A stretch of DNA of 64,000 bases, from positions 806,001 to 870,000 of the forward strand of contig OZ000552.1 in the NCBI GenBank assembly GCA_963923955.1, in the 5' to 3' direction. Position numbers and translations under genes: made by a program. Positions within the stretch are counted from its first letter, which is position 1; every line of letters starts with the position of its first letter. Positions 7,726-16,961 of the stretch are shown here, piece by piece. Source of the stretch: G963923955 sp963923955 (GTDB lineage: Bacteria > Pseudomonadota > Gammaproteobacteria > Eutrophobiales > Eutrophobiaceae). The notes under the pieces are model-generated. The model was not told where the DNA came from and did no database searches. It worked only from the letters and a program-made list of their open reading frames with translations.

Positions 7726-9367
7726 TTTTGATCTTTCCATGCAAGGCGTGTTGCCAGGCCAGCGCCGCCTTGATAAAACCGCTAAATAGCGGATGCCCAT
7801 CGCGCGGCGTGGAGGTGAACTCCGGATGAAACTGGCAGCCGACAAACCAGGGATGCCCGGGCAATTCGATGATCTCAACCAGCTTGTTATCCACCGAGGT
7901 CCCGGCAATCGACAGGCCCTTCTCGGCTAAGCGTTCTCGATAACGATTATTAAATTCATATCGATGCCGATGCCGCTCTATGATCGTGTCCTCGCCGTAG
8001 AGCGCATGCACCTGAGTATCTTTCGTCAACTGACAAGCCTGTCCGCCTAAGCGCATGGTGCCGCCCAAGTCGGAATCCTCATCCCGCAGCGCCATCTGCC
8101 CGTCCGCATCAAGCCATTCGCTGATCAGGGCGATCACCGGATGCCGGGTTGCCCGGTCAAATTCGGTGCTGTTGGCCGCGGCCAGGCCGGCGCAATTTCT
8201 GGCAAACTCGATGACGGCGAGCTGCATGCCTAGGCAGATCCCTAAATAAGGCACCTGGTTTTCCCTAGCGTATTTTATCGCCTGGATCTTCCCTTCAATG
8301 CCGCGATTGCCAAAGCCGCCCGGCACCAAGATGGCATCCATGCCGGCCAATACATCGGCGCCTGTGCGCTCAATGTCTTCGGAGTCAACATAGGCAATAT
8401 TGATCTTCGCCCGATTCCGGATTCCGGCATGCACCAGCGCCTCGGTCAGGGATTTATACGAATCCGCCAACTCGGTGTACTTGCCGACCATGGCGATGCG
8501 CACCGCAGCGACCGGGTTGGTCATGGCCTCCACCACGGCATCCCATTCGCTTAAGTCAACCGGCCTGAGCGCCAAGCCAAACTTCTCCACCACGATCTCA
8601 TCAAAGCCCTGCTCATGAAATAATCGGGGGATTTTATAAATATTATCGACATCCAGCGCCGAGATGATTGCGGACTCTTCCACATTGGTGAACAGGGCGA
8701 GCTTGCGCCTTTCCTGCTCAGGCAGTGCCGCATCGGTGCGACAGACAAGAATATCCGGCTGGATGCCGATGGAGCGCAGCTCCTTGACCGAGTGCTGGGT
8801 GGGCTTGGTCTTGATCTCGCCGACAGCCGCGATGTACGGCACCAGGGTCAGGTGCACAAACAGGCTATGCTTGGCCCCCACTTCAATGCGCATCTGGCGA
8901 ATCGCCTCCAGGAAGGGCTGCGATTCAATATCACCGACCGTGCCGCCGATCTCGACCATGGCAATCTCCGCATCGCCCGCGCCCTCCTTGATGCAGCGTT
9001 TGATCTCATCGGTGATATGCGGAATAACCTGCACCGTGCCGCCCAGATAATCGCCGCGGCGCTCCTTGTGGATGACATTGGAATAGATGCGGCCGGTCGT
9101 ATAATTATTGCGTCGGCTCATGCGGGTGCGGACAAAGCGCTCGTAATGCCCCAGATCCAGATCCGTCTCCGCCCCGTCCTCGGTAACATAGACCTCGCCG
9201 TGCTGGAAGGGACTCATTGTGCCGGGATCGACATTGATATACGGATCAAGCTTCATCAACGTGACACGCAATCCCCCGGCCTCCAGGAGTGCCGCCAGCG
9301 AGCCGGAGGTAATCCCCTTGCCCAGCGATGACACCACGCCGCCGGTAATGAAGATAAAATGGGTCAT
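7712..9367 (-). CDS. pyrG: CTP synthase
   Basis: Aminates UTP to CTP using glutamine. The N-terminal synthetase domain starts MTHFIFITGG and has the P-loop region VVSSLGKG. The C-terminal class I glutamine amidotransferase domain has the nucleophile loop GICLGMQLA and the His-Glu pair in FHPEFTS. 551 residues from the ATG at 9367; a longer frame to 9424 adds residues with no homology. First gene of the minus-strand core block. Confidence 0.98.
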   Translation of the reverse strand: MTHFIFITGGVVSSLGKGITSGSLAALLEAGGLRVTLMKLDPYINVDPGTMSPFQHGEVYVTEDGAETDLDLGHYERFVRTRMSRRNNYTTGRIYSNVIHKERRGDYLGGTVQVIPHITDEIKRCIKEGAGDAEIAMVEIGGTVGDIESQPFLEAIRQMRIEVGAKHSLFVHLTLVPYIAAVGEIKTKPTQHSVKELRSIGIQPDILVCRTDAALPEQERRKLALFTNVEESAIISALDVDNIYKIPRLFHEQGFDEIVVEKFGLALRPVDLSEWDAVVEAMTNPVAAVRIAMVGKYTELADSYKSLTEALVHAGIRNRAKINIAYVDSEDIERTGADVLAGMDAILVPGGFGNRGIEGKIQAIKYARENQVPYLGICLGMQLAVIEFARNCAGLAAANSTEFDRATRHPVIALISEWLDADGQMALRDEDSDLGGTMRLGGQACQLTKDTQVHALYGEDTIIERHRHRYEFNNRYRERLAEKGLSIAGTSVDNKLVEIIELPGHPWFVGCQFHPEFTSTPRDGHPLFSGFIKAALAWQHALHGKIKNAAV

Positions 9368-9787
9368 AAAACTACCCGCCTTAAGCGGGAGCGCGCAGCG
9401 GGAGTCGTGCCCGTCGATGCGCAAGAGGCGTTTTCGGGTCGGATAAGATAGGCGATTGAATACATAAGATGGGGGAGGATTTTATCAGATCGGGCAGAAA
9501 TCCTCTATGCCTTGTTGGGGCGCCATGGCAAGAAGGCAGTGCGGCGGCTCGCCGCTGTGATCAAGGCCGCCCCCGTGTCCAACACGGGGTAGAATCTGGC
9601 TTGGCTAGAGATACAGGCCCCGGCCCCAAACCGGTGGCGGGGCGGCCAACCAAGCATGCTCGCCCGGAATGGAGGGCAAGCAAGACACGATTTTTAAGGC
9701 GTTTTATGGATGTGGCACTCGCCCATCCGCCGCCGAGGAGCAAGCCGCAAGAAGGTCTTTGAACGGATGCGCCTTAGATAAAGGGTG
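9368..9787. other. Gene-free stretch upstream of pyrG with hairpins
   Basis: No convincing gene seen. It holds an 8-bp inverted repeat, GAGGATTT 9475-9482 with AAATCCTC 9498-9505, and a strong hairpin, CCCCGTG 9571-9577 with CACGGGG 9583-9589. The second resembles the CCCCGTnT..ACGGGG part of the dispersed repeats near 14.4 and 16.5 kb. A GC-rich imperfect inverted repeat follows at about 9598-9660. A 97-codon open frame at 9469-9762 on the plus strand is basic and Pro/Arg-rich with no recognisable family and is most likely spurious. Confidence 0.5.
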
Positions 9788-11506
9788 CTACTGCCCGGCG
9801 CGGCGATAGACAAGCTCGCCCTCAAAAAATGTCATGGCCACTTCCGTAGCAGCGATCTCATCCACCGGTATTTGGAAGAGATTCTGCTCCAGCACGATCA
9901 TAGTCGCCATCTTGCCAACCTCAATGCTGCCCAGTCTGTCCTCCAGGCGCAGGGCACGCGCACCGTTCAAGGTGAAGATCTCTACTGCCTGCTCCATGTT
10001 CGCGGCCTGCTCCGGCCACAGCCGCCCCGCGGCCTGCCCATAGGGATCAGCACGCGTAACCAGCGCCTCAATGCCCACCCAGGGATTGGCGCTCGGCACG
10101 GCCGCCGGCCAGTCCGAGCCAGCGACAATGGTGGCACCGGCAGCCAGCAGATCCAGCGTTGGCCAGTAATACCGCCCACGCTCGCCGACCGCACTGAGTA
10201 TGGCATCAATGATCGGCGAGGGATGCCACAGGTAGGGCGAGAAGTCCGCCGCCGTATTCAGCGCGGAGAAACGCGGAATATCCTTTTGAGCGATAAAGCC
10301 GGCATGGGCGAGTTCAAACATCAAACCACTATGGCCATTAGCACGGCGCACCTGCTCGATCGCATCCAGCGTAACGCTTACCGAGCCATCGCCGGCCGTA
10401 TGTATCTTGACCGTAAACCCGGCCTTATCCAGAGCCTTGAGATCGGTCGCCAGCAGATCCTCGCTCAGGTGCAGGTCGCCGGTGTAATCCGCGCCGTGTT
10501 TCTCATCCGGCAGATACGGCGCCAGCATCTTGGCCGTGCGCGAAGGTGTCGGCACCCCGTCCATGAATATTTTGATAAAGGCCGTATGCACATGCGGCGA
10601 TTGGAACTGTTTCTGCTTGCGCTGATAGGCCGCTACGTCCAGCGGCTCGCTGCGCGCCCCGTAGGGCGTTTCCAGGCTGGTGGCGATGTTCAGTTTCAGT
10701 TTTCCCTGCTGCTCAAGGGCCTGATAGGCCTGCAAGGTGGTGTCGGTGGTGCGCGCCTCTTTGATGGCGGTAATCCCATAGGACAGCAGCTTTTCTTGTA
10801 CATACAAGATCGCCTGCATAGCTTTTTCTCGGGTATGCACCGGCAGACGCCGCCCCAGGTTGATCGCTGCGGTTTCCAGCAAGACGCCGTTCGGCACCTC
10901 TGTCCCGGCCTCGCGCACAATGCGGCCGCCGGGCGGGTCTGGTGATTCGGCGGTGACAGAAAAATAGGCCAGCGCCTTGCTGTTCAGCCAGGCGTTGTGT
11001 CTGGAGTCATCGGTCAGAAAGACGTATTTATCCGCCGAGACTGCATCAAGAAAGCGACGCGGCGACTCCAGAGGATGGTTCTCAAAGAAACCGCTGTCCC
11101 ATTGGCCGCCGACAATCCACTCGCCCATGTCCGGATCCGCCACACAGGCAGCGATGGTCTGTTGTATCTCGGCAGGGCCGGCCGTGAACGGAAAATCACA
11201 TTCATACAGATCCTTCATGCCTCCCATGACGGGGTGGATGTGCGCATCATTGATGCCCGGCATGAGCATACGCCCACCCAGATCAATGACCTGCGTATCC
11301 GGCGCCGCCAGTTGCAAGATGCTGGCATCATCGCCCACGGCCGCGATCTTGCCTTTTGTGATGGCCACCGCCGCCGCCCATTTTTGCACCGGGTTGACCG
11401 TATAGATCGCAGCGTTATGCAAAATTAAATCCGGTGCCGTTGCGGCCGCCGGTGTGCTCGTGCTGAACACGAGGGAAATAACAAACAGGGCATAGCGAAT
11501 TTGCAT
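9788..11506 (-). CDS. Exported amidohydrolase family 3 protein (YtcJ-like)
   Basis: 572 residues with a likely Sec signal peptide (MQIRYALFVISLVFSTSTPAAA). The metal-dependent TIM-barrel hydrolase motifs appear in order: DAHIHP (about 110 onward), KIHTAGDGS, ELAHAG and AGSDWPA. Family 3 members hydrolyse amide or similar bonds of varied small molecules; the substrate here is unknown. The ATG at 11506 has a good AAGGAGT ribosome site. It lies downstream of a TonB receptor on the same strand, 199 nt away, so receptor and periplasmic hydrolase probably serve one compound. Cleavage position and substrate are inferred. Confidence 0.85.
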   Translation of the reverse strand: MQIRYALFVISLVFSTSTPAAATAPDLILHNAAIYTVNPVQKWAAAVAITKGKIAAVGDDASILQLAAPDTQVIDLGGRMLMPGINDAHIHPVMGGMKDLYECDFPFTAGPAEIQQTIAACVADPDMGEWIVGGQWDSGFFENHPLESPRRFLDAVSADKYVFLTDDSRHNAWLNSKALAYFSVTAESPDPPGGRIVREAGTEVPNGVLLETAAINLGRRLPVHTREKAMQAILYVQEKLLSYGITAIKEARTTDTTLQAYQALEQQGKLKLNIATSLETPYGARSEPLDVAAYQRKQKQFQSPHVHTAFIKIFMDGVPTPSRTAKMLAPYLPDEKHGADYTGDLHLSEDLLATDLKALDKAGFTVKIHTAGDGSVSVTLDAIEQVRRANGHSGLMFELAHAGFIAQKDIPRFSALNTAADFSPYLWHPSPIIDAILSAVGERGRYYWPTLDLLAAGATIVAGSDWPAAVPSANPWVGIEALVTRADPYGQAAGRLWPEQAANMEQAVEIFTLNGARALRLEDRLGSIEVGKMATMIVLEQNLFQIPVDEIAATEVAMTFFEGELVYRRAGQ

Positions 11507-11705
11507 GTTTTTACTCCTTAAAACTATCTGACTAAAAAGTGGCACATTGTGATTGCAGCAAGGGCGATGTCGCTTCACCGAAAAGAGGAGCGAGAGACTC
11601 TGACGCCTGGCAGGCACAGACAACCTGTAAAATAGCTTGAACATTCATCCTGTGCTCTGCCGACAGGCCGCAGACTTGTACATCCGAGTCCTTGGCCGCC
11701 GCGGC

Positions 11706-14135
11706 CTAAAAACGGTAATCCAGCCTGAGGCCGTAGGTCCTCGGCATACCGTTGGTGCGCACGAAGGTGAAGTTGCCGCCACCAAAGGCGCTTAAGAAAT
11801 AATCGCGATCAAAGACATTGCGCGCCCACAGCGTAACGCGCCATTTGTCGTTGGTCGTGCTGGTCAGCGACAGGCGCGCATTAGCGAGCAGATACGAGCG
11901 CTTGGCCTGTTCGCCGGCGAATACCCCGCCGCTGGTCTCATCCCGATAGACAAGATCCGCCGCCGGCGTCAACACATAACTGTCGCCTAAGCGAAGATCG
12001 TATGCACTGCCGAGATTCAGCGACCATCTAGGTGCGTTATCCAACTCAATGCCGGCCGCATCAAAAAACACCTCGTTCGGGAAGGCGCTGGCATTCCCAT
12101 CAATGGCCAGGTATTCTTTGATCTTGGTCTTCAGATAGACTGCGCTGGCATTGAAGCGCCAGTTCGGGGTGAGTTGCGCATTCAGCTCGGTCTCCACGCC
12201 GAAGATTTCTGATTTCGGCACATTGGTCAGACCAGAGATATTCCCCACCGGGGTGACGGCATCGTTGCGCTCCTGCTTGTTCTTGTAATCATAATAAAAC
12301 ACCGAGGCGTTCCATTGTATTCCCCCCCCCCCCCCCCCCCCCCCGAGAGTGGCCTTGACACCGAGCTCATAGGCGGTCAGCGTCTCCGGTTCATAAGGCA
12401 GGAGCTGTTTGTGCGTGTTGGAGTTGGCGCCATTAAAGCCGCCCGACTTGAAGCCTCGGGAGACATTGGCGAACAGCAACATATCTTCCGTCGGCGCATA
12501 ATCAAGGCCGAATTTCCACATCCACTCATTCGTCGAGATCTTCCTGGAAAACGGTGCAAACTGGCCGACATCCGCGGTGCTGGGCAGGTCATTAAAGGTG
12601 GCACAATCTCCCGGCTCCAGGGCCTCGACGGGAGGGAGATTGTTGGGCGTATTAAACCCATCGTTGAGCAGGCCATTGGGCGTCAACACGCCGGGGCCGT
12701 TGATGATAGTGTTCAGAAAACGATACAGCGGCAGGCCGGGCAGATTCGGCAGATCGGTCGGCGTTGGGTCGTTGGTACAGCCGCGCCATTCCCGGTCCTC
12801 GCTGGTGTAGCGCGCGCCAACGGTCAGCCCCCATTGCTCGGTCACATCCCATTCGGCATGGGCAAACACAGCGATGGACTCCACATCCTCCTCGTAGTTG
12901 GTATCCAGCTGTTGAATGCCGAAGCGTCCTTCGCCGAAGAAGTAATTGTAATCCTCGGCCAGATCGTCCCTGGAATAATACAGCCCGGCCAGCCAGTCTA
13001 TCGACTCGCCGTAGGTGGAAGACACGCGAAGTTCCTGGGAGAAGATCTCAATATCGGTAACGTTAATATTGCTGGAGTCCAGCAAGGCGATGCCATCCCA
13101 GTCGTTGGCCTCGCTGCGATCAAAGTTGTCGTAACTGCTGATGGAGACGATCTCAATATCGTTCACCATCCAGCTTAGCCGGGCGGACAGGCCGAGCAGC
13201 TGGTTGTCGCGCTTTGGCCGCAGGGCATTGCCCTGGCCTCTCGGCCCGTTCGTCCAGTCGGCGGCCTTGTTGTTATTCGTGGAATAGGTGACGTGCTTCT
13301 CCAGCGCGCCGCCTGCGTTTCTGGTGGCGCGCGTGGTCGGGGCGGGCAGACCGAGGCTCAGGCCATTCACTGGCGTGTTGGCGATGCCATCGGATTGATC
13401 ATCGTTGTAACGCACCCCCAGCAGGGCGCTAAAGGATTCCCCCATGTCCCAGGCCAACTGGGCGCGCACGGCATAGGCCTCTTTCTTTCCCAGAGTATCG
13501 CCGGGGCGCGTCAGGCTCTCCTGCCAGCCGTCCCAGGCGCGCACGGTCTTGATTGCCATGCGGCCGCGCAGGGATTCGGATAGCGGCCCGCTGACATAGC
13601 CCTCGAAATCCAGCGTTTTATAGTTGCCATAGCTCAAGGAAGCGCCGGACTCGAAGACATCCGTTGGCCTGTTGCTGATGAAATGCACCTGGCCGGCTGT
13701 GGTGTTGCGCCCGTACAAATCGCCCTGCGGACCTTTCAGTATCTCAATGCGATCAACATCAAAATACTGGCCGCTGGCCATGACCGGATAAGGCAGGGAC
13801 ACCTCATCGACATACAGCCCCACGGTTGAGGTGGCCGAGGTGGAATAGTCGTTAAAGCCCACGCCGCGGATAGACCAGGACAACGTACCGGTACCGCCGG
13901 TCTGGTTGACCACCAGCACCGGGGCGATGCTGGATAGATCTTCGGCCGAGCGAACGCCATAATCGGCAACGGATTGCGCGGAGAAGGCCGATATGGCCAG
14001 CGGCACCTCATTGATGCTCTGCTCTCTCTTTTGCGCGGTAACGATGACCTCTTCGATCTTTCCGATCTGCGCTAGGCCGGCCGCAGTGAAGGTGATGGAC
14101 GTGACAAACAATGTCGCTGCTAAAAAACTTCTCAT
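11706..14135 (-). CDS. TonB-dependent outer-membrane receptor with internal poly-G tract
   Basis: 809 residues with a signal peptide (MRSFLAATLFVTSITFTAAGLAQ), a TonB-box-like EEVIVTAQKR, the plug domain (SIRGVGFND, DRIEILKGPQG, YGRNTTAG) and a 22-strand-type barrel ending in a C-terminal Phe (RLDYRF). The ATG at 14135 has the ribosome site GGAGG. It imports a bulky substrate, probably the one cut by the neighbouring amidohydrolase. A run of 23 G on the coding strand (12322-12344) encodes eight glycines at about residues 598-605, in a place where homologs have a short strand turn. The frame is intact here, but gain or loss of one base would truncate the barrel. Confidence 0.93.
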   Translation of the reverse strand: MRSFLAATLFVTSITFTAAGLAQIGKIEEVIVTAQKREQSINEVPLAISAFSAQSVADYGVRSAEDLSSIAPVLVVNQTGGTGTLSWSIRGVGFNDYSTSATSTVGLYVDEVSLPYPVMASGQYFDVDRIEILKGPQGDLYGRNTTAGQVHFISNRPTDVFESGASLSYGNYKTLDFEGYVSGPLSESLRGRMAIKTVRAWDGWQESLTRPGDTLGKKEAYAVRAQLAWDMGESFSALLGVRYNDDQSDGIANTPVNGLSLGLPAPTTRATRNAGGALEKHVTYSTNNNKAADWTNGPRGQGNALRPKRDNQLLGLSARLSWMVNDIEIVSISSYDNFDRSEANDWDGIALLDSSNINVTDIEIFSQELRVSSTYGESIDWLAGLYYSRDDLAEDYNYFFGEGRFGIQQLDTNYEEDVESIAVFAHAEWDVTEQWGLTVGARYTSEDREWRGCTNDPTPTDLPNLPGLPLYRFLNTIINGPGVLTPNGLLNDGFNTPNNLPPVEALEPGDCATFNDLPSTADVGQFAPFSRKISTNEWMWKFGLDYAPTEDMLLFANVSRGFKSGGFNGANSNTHKQLLPYEPETLTAYELGVKATLGGGGGGGGIQWNASVFYYDYKNKQERNDAVTPVGNISGLTNVPKSEIFGVETELNAQLTPNWRFNASAVYLKTKIKEYLAIDGNASAFPNEVFFDAAGIELDNAPRWSLNLGSAYDLRLGDSYVLTPAADLVYRDETSGGVFAGEQAKRSYLLANARLSLTSTTNDKWRVTLWARNVFDRDYFLSAFGGGNFTFVRTNGMPRTYGLRLDYRF
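12322..12344 (-). repeat. C23/G23 homopolymer inside a TonB receptor gene
   Basis: Twenty-three consecutive C on the plus strand, read as seven GGG codons plus GGA on the coding strand. Long G/C runs inside surface-protein genes are classic slipped-strand phase-variation sites. The length in this molecule is in frame. An assembly or base-calling error in the exact count is possible. Confidence 0.9.
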
Positions 14136-14174
14136 GATTACCTCCCCGGTATAGTAAATGTTATGTAAGCTCAG

Positions 14175-14192
14175 GACGGTCATACAACCGTC
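14175..14192. promoter_or_regulatory. Inverted-repeat operator candidate at the TonB receptor promoter
   Basis: GACGGT (14175-14180) and ACCGTC (14187-14192) are a perfect 6-bp inverted repeat with a 6-nt spacer. It begins 9 nt after the predicted -10 box of the minus-strand receptor promoter, so a bound repressor would cover the start of transcription. A GntR-type regulator relic lies just beyond the promoter, but whether it bound here is unknown. Confidence 0.45.
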
Positions 14193-14200
14193 AGTGGCGC

Positions 14201-14230
14201 ATTATACAGCCCGCAGCACTTTTGTGTACA
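14201..14230 (-). promoter_or_regulatory. Sigma-70-type promoter of the TonB receptor
   Basis: On the minus strand a perfect TATAAT (complement of 14201-14206) is preceded by TGTACA (14225-14230; four of six matches to TTGACA) with an 18-nt spacer. It lies about 65 nt upstream of the receptor start codon at 14135. Confidence 0.6.
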
Positions 14231-14259
14231 TAAAATATACCGGTAAGTTAGGCTTTTAG

Positions 14260-14400
14260 CAATGCTACAAGCAGTGCCTGAGTGTGATCCTTAAGAATGC
14301 AATCGCCATCAGCGCGATCAGGCCGGGGCAGCATCTTGATGAGATCGAGTCGACCAACCGGTATGGCGTCTCGCGTACGCTGGCATGGGCGGCAACTTGA
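14260..14400 (+). pseudogene. Relic of a GntR-family regulator (winged-helix start)
   Basis: The plus-strand frame between TAG 14257 and TGA 14398 reads AIRPGQHLDEIE and NRYGVSRTLAW. This matches the well-known GntR N-terminal pattern (I..G.LRPG..LDE.ELA..YGVSRTPVREAL), then stops. No start codon, effector domain or remainder is present. It points away from the TonB receptor, the usual place for a divergent regulator, so the receptor has probably lost its original regulator. Confidence 0.5.
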
Positions 14401-14419
14401 GCGCGGCGCGGCCAGTGCC

Positions 14420-14545
14420 GTCCCCGTATCGAGTGTGGGGCAGGCTATTCTCGCGCAAGCGAGAATCCAGGAAGTTTCTTGTCGCATCTTCTGCAGATTC
14501 CTGCCCCCGTTTCCACGAGGACAAGCTTGGCACGAATGACATTCG
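14420..14545. repeat. Dispersed repeat unit between the GntR relic and fhs
   Basis: Contains TTCTCGC..GCGAGAA (about 14448-14465) and a CCCCGTtTcCACGaGG element followed by GAATGAC, elements shared with the arrays at 16.5-16.9 and 22.8 kb. The remaining sequence up to fhs at 14790 shows no gene. Confidence 0.6.
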
Positions 14546-14789
14546 TTCTTTCCCTATATCGTTCATCATTCCATCCCCGGAAAATCAAAGTAGTGCAATC
14601 GGCAGGAAACCGCTACAATACCCGGCCGCAGGCGCAGCGAGAACCTGCCCTGCGCATAATAACAAGAATAATTACTCTGGCCCTTACGGTCTTCTTTGGA
14701 AAGCATAAAAATCCGCAGCAAAAAGCAACTCGTATTTAGCAAAGCTTGTTGATCCGGCGGGGCAATTTTTAATGTAAGGAGAGTTTCCA

Positions 14790-16463
14790 ATGTCCGACAT
14801 CGACATCGCCCAGCGGGCGAATAAAAGACGCATTAGCGCACTCGCTGCTGAGCGCTATGCCATCAGCAGCGAACACCTCGAACCCTATGGCCATTACAAG
14901 GCCAAGCTCTCCTTGGATTATATCGACAGCCTTAAAGACAAGCCCGATGGCAGGCTCATCCTGACCACCGCCGTCAGCCCCACGCCTGCGGGAGAGGGCA
15001 AGACCACCACCACCGTCGGCTTAGGCGATGCAATGAACCGCTTGGGCAAGAAGACCATTATCTGTCTGCGTGAGCCGTCGTTAGGCCCTTGTTTCGGCAT
15101 GAAGGGCGGGGCGGCCGGCGGCGGTTACGCCCAAGTGGTGCCGATGGAGGATATCAACCTGCATTTTACCGGCGACTTTCACGCCATCGCAGCCGCGCAT
15201 AATCTTTTATCCGCCATGATCGATAACCATATCCATCACGGCAACCGCCTGGACCTGGATCCGAGGCGGATCACCTGGAGACGGGTTGTCGATATGAATG
15301 ATCGCGCCCTGCGTGATGTTGTCGTCTCTCTCGGCGGCACGGCCAACGGCTTCCCGCGTGAAGATGCGTATGACATAACGGCTGCTTCGGAAGTCATGGC
15401 GATCTTCTGTCTCGCTACTTCGCTGGCTGATCTAAAAGAGCGCCTGGGCCGGATCCTCATCGGCTATACCCGCGGCGACAGCCAGGCTGTGCATGCAAGC
15501 GAATTACACGCACACGGGGCGATGGCCGCCTTGTTAAAGGATGCGCTTAAACCCAATCTGGTGCAGACATTGGAAAATAATCCGGCCTTCATCCACGGCG
15601 GCCCCTTTGCCAACATTGCGCATGGTTGCAATAGCGTCATCGCAACCAAAGCCGCATTAAAGCTCGCTGATTACGTGATCACCGAGGCCGGTTTCGGTGC
15701 CGATCTCGGCGCAGAAAAATTCATCGATATCAAATGTCGCATGGCAGGCTTACGACCTTGCGCGGTTGTGCTGGTGGCAAGCATCCGCGCCATGAAATAT
15801 CACGGCGGGGTGGATAAAAGTGCATTAAACAACGAAGACCTGCCGGCATTGGAGCGGGGCCTTGTCAACCTGGAGCGACATTTCAATAACATTCAAGAGC
15901 ACTACGGCCTGCCCGCGGTGGTCTGTATCAATCACTTCACGAACGACAGCGATGCCGAGATACAGATGCTCAAAGACAAGGTACGCGCCCTGGGCGGTGC
16001 GGCGGTAGTATCAAGGCATTGGGCAGAGGGCGGTGCAGGCGCCAAAGAATTGGCCGAGGCCGTGGCTGCCCTTGCCGATACTAATTCGGCACCGCATCGC
16101 TATGTCTATGAGGAAAAAATTTCTCTATGGGAGAAGATCGAGGCCATTGCGAAGAAGATATACAAGGCCAAAGAAGTAAGCGCGGATACGAAGGTCAGGG
16201 CCAAGCTCCGGGAATTAAATAAAAATTACTCGCACTTTCCGGTCTGTATCGCCAAGACGCAAATGTCTTTTAGCACGGATCCCGCTCTGAAGGGCGCTCC
16301 GGAAGGCCATTCGCTGAACATAAGCGAGGTGCGCCTGGCGGAAGGTGCAGGCTTTGTGGTGGCGATTGCCGGCAACATGATGACCATGCCCGGCCTGCCG
16401 AGAGTGCCTGCTGCCGAGCAGATCGATGTCGATGGCAACGGCAACATCAGCGGGTTGTTTTAG
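14790..16463 (+). CDS. fhs: Formate--tetrahydrofolate ligase
   Basis: ATP-dependent synthesis of 10-formyl-THF from formate, feeding one-carbon metabolism. 557 residues, the normal length. The nucleotide-binding loop PTPAGEGKTTTTVGL is at about 65-80, and GPCFGMKGGAAGGGYAQV follows. The ribosome site AAGGAG lies 9 nt before the ATG. It stands alone between repeat-rich gaps, so it is probably its own transcription unit. It could serve formaldehyde or formate released by demethylating oxygenases elsewhere in the window; that link is speculative. Confidence 0.97.
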   Translation: MSDIDIAQRANKRRISALAAERYAISSEHLEPYGHYKAKLSLDYIDSLKDKPDGRLILTTAVSPTPAGEGKTTTTVGLGDAMNRLGKKTIICLREPSLGPCFGMKGGAAGGGYAQVVPMEDINLHFTGDFHAIAAAHNLLSAMIDNHIHHGNRLDLDPRRITWRRVVDMNDRALRDVVVSLGGTANGFPREDAYDITAASEVMAIFCLATSLADLKERLGRILIGYTRGDSQAVHASELHAHGAMAALLKDALKPNLVQTLENNPAFIHGGPFANIAHGCNSVIATKAALKLADYVITEAGFGADLGAEKFIDIKCRMAGLRPCAVVLVASIRAMKYHGGVDKSALNNEDLPALERGLVNLERHFNNIQEHYGLPAVVCINHFTNDSDAEIQMLKDKVRALGGAAVVSRHWAEGGAGAKELAEAVAALADTNSAPHRYVYEEKISLWEKIEAIAKKIYKAKEVSADTKVRAKLRELNKNYSHFPVCIAKTQMSFSTDPALKGAPEGHSLNISEVRLAEGAGFVVAIAGNMMTMPGLPRVPAAEQIDVDGNGNISGLF

Positions 16464-16961
16464 TGCTTGCTTGGTTGGTGCCTGCTGCTTGGTGAATAAA
16501 GTTTCTCGGCCGCATGAGCAAAAGGGGCTGGACAAACAGAATTGTCATTCCCCATGTCAGGCACGGGGCGGGCTCTGGTTTGAGCTCAGAATCCATGAAG
16601 CGAAAGGACAAGGGCTGCTCGGAACCTGCTGGACTCCTGGATTCCTGCTGCCGCAGGAATGACGGATCATAAATAGCAGTTAAGGAATGACAATCTATGA
16701 ACGGCGGCGGTGGCCTACTCGTCATTCCTGGCTTGACCTCAGAATCCATGAAGGTGAAGGACAAGCGCTGCCCTGAACCTGCTGGACTTCTGGATTCTTG
16801 GATTCCTGCTTTCGCAGGAATGACGCTAAAGATACATCTCCGATTCGTCATTCCTGCACACGCTTGTCCCTGTAGAAACGGGGACGGGAATCCACTTGGT
16901 TGTCGTCTTCTTCCTCCGTCATTCCTGCGTCAGCAGGAATCCACCGCCGACCTTTGAAGAA
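16464..16961. repeat. Array of three dispersed palindromic repeat units
   Basis: The whole 498-bp gap is filled by repeats. Unit 1 (about 16540-16672) and unit 2 (about 16717-16826) share a roughly 110-bp body (CTCAGAATCCATGAAG, GGACAAG.GCTGC, GAACCTGCTGGACT) and end in an ATTCCTGC..GCAGGAATGACG hairpin. Unit 3 (about 16845-16945) has GTCATTCCTGC and GGGGACGGGAATCCAC. They resemble neisserial dRS3-type elements in form. No gene is seen. Confidence 0.8.

Noticed and set aside
9469..9762. 97-codon frame in the gap upstream of pyrG
   Set aside because: Arg/Pro-rich, crosses a repeat hairpin, has no homology I can see and no ribosome site.
12315..13178. 287-codon plus-strand frame opposite the first TonB receptor
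   Set aside because: Starts in the C23 run as a string of prolines and has no recognisable domain; antisense artefact.
14188..14206. Possible fifth copy of the AraC motif (GGCGCATTATAC)
   Set aside because: The TTG half is missing at the right distance; the string is better explained as the -10 region of the TonB receptor promoter.
16464..16961. CRISPR array
   Set aside because: Only three units of unequal spacing, with conserved bodies rather than unique spacers; these are dispersed palindromic repeats.
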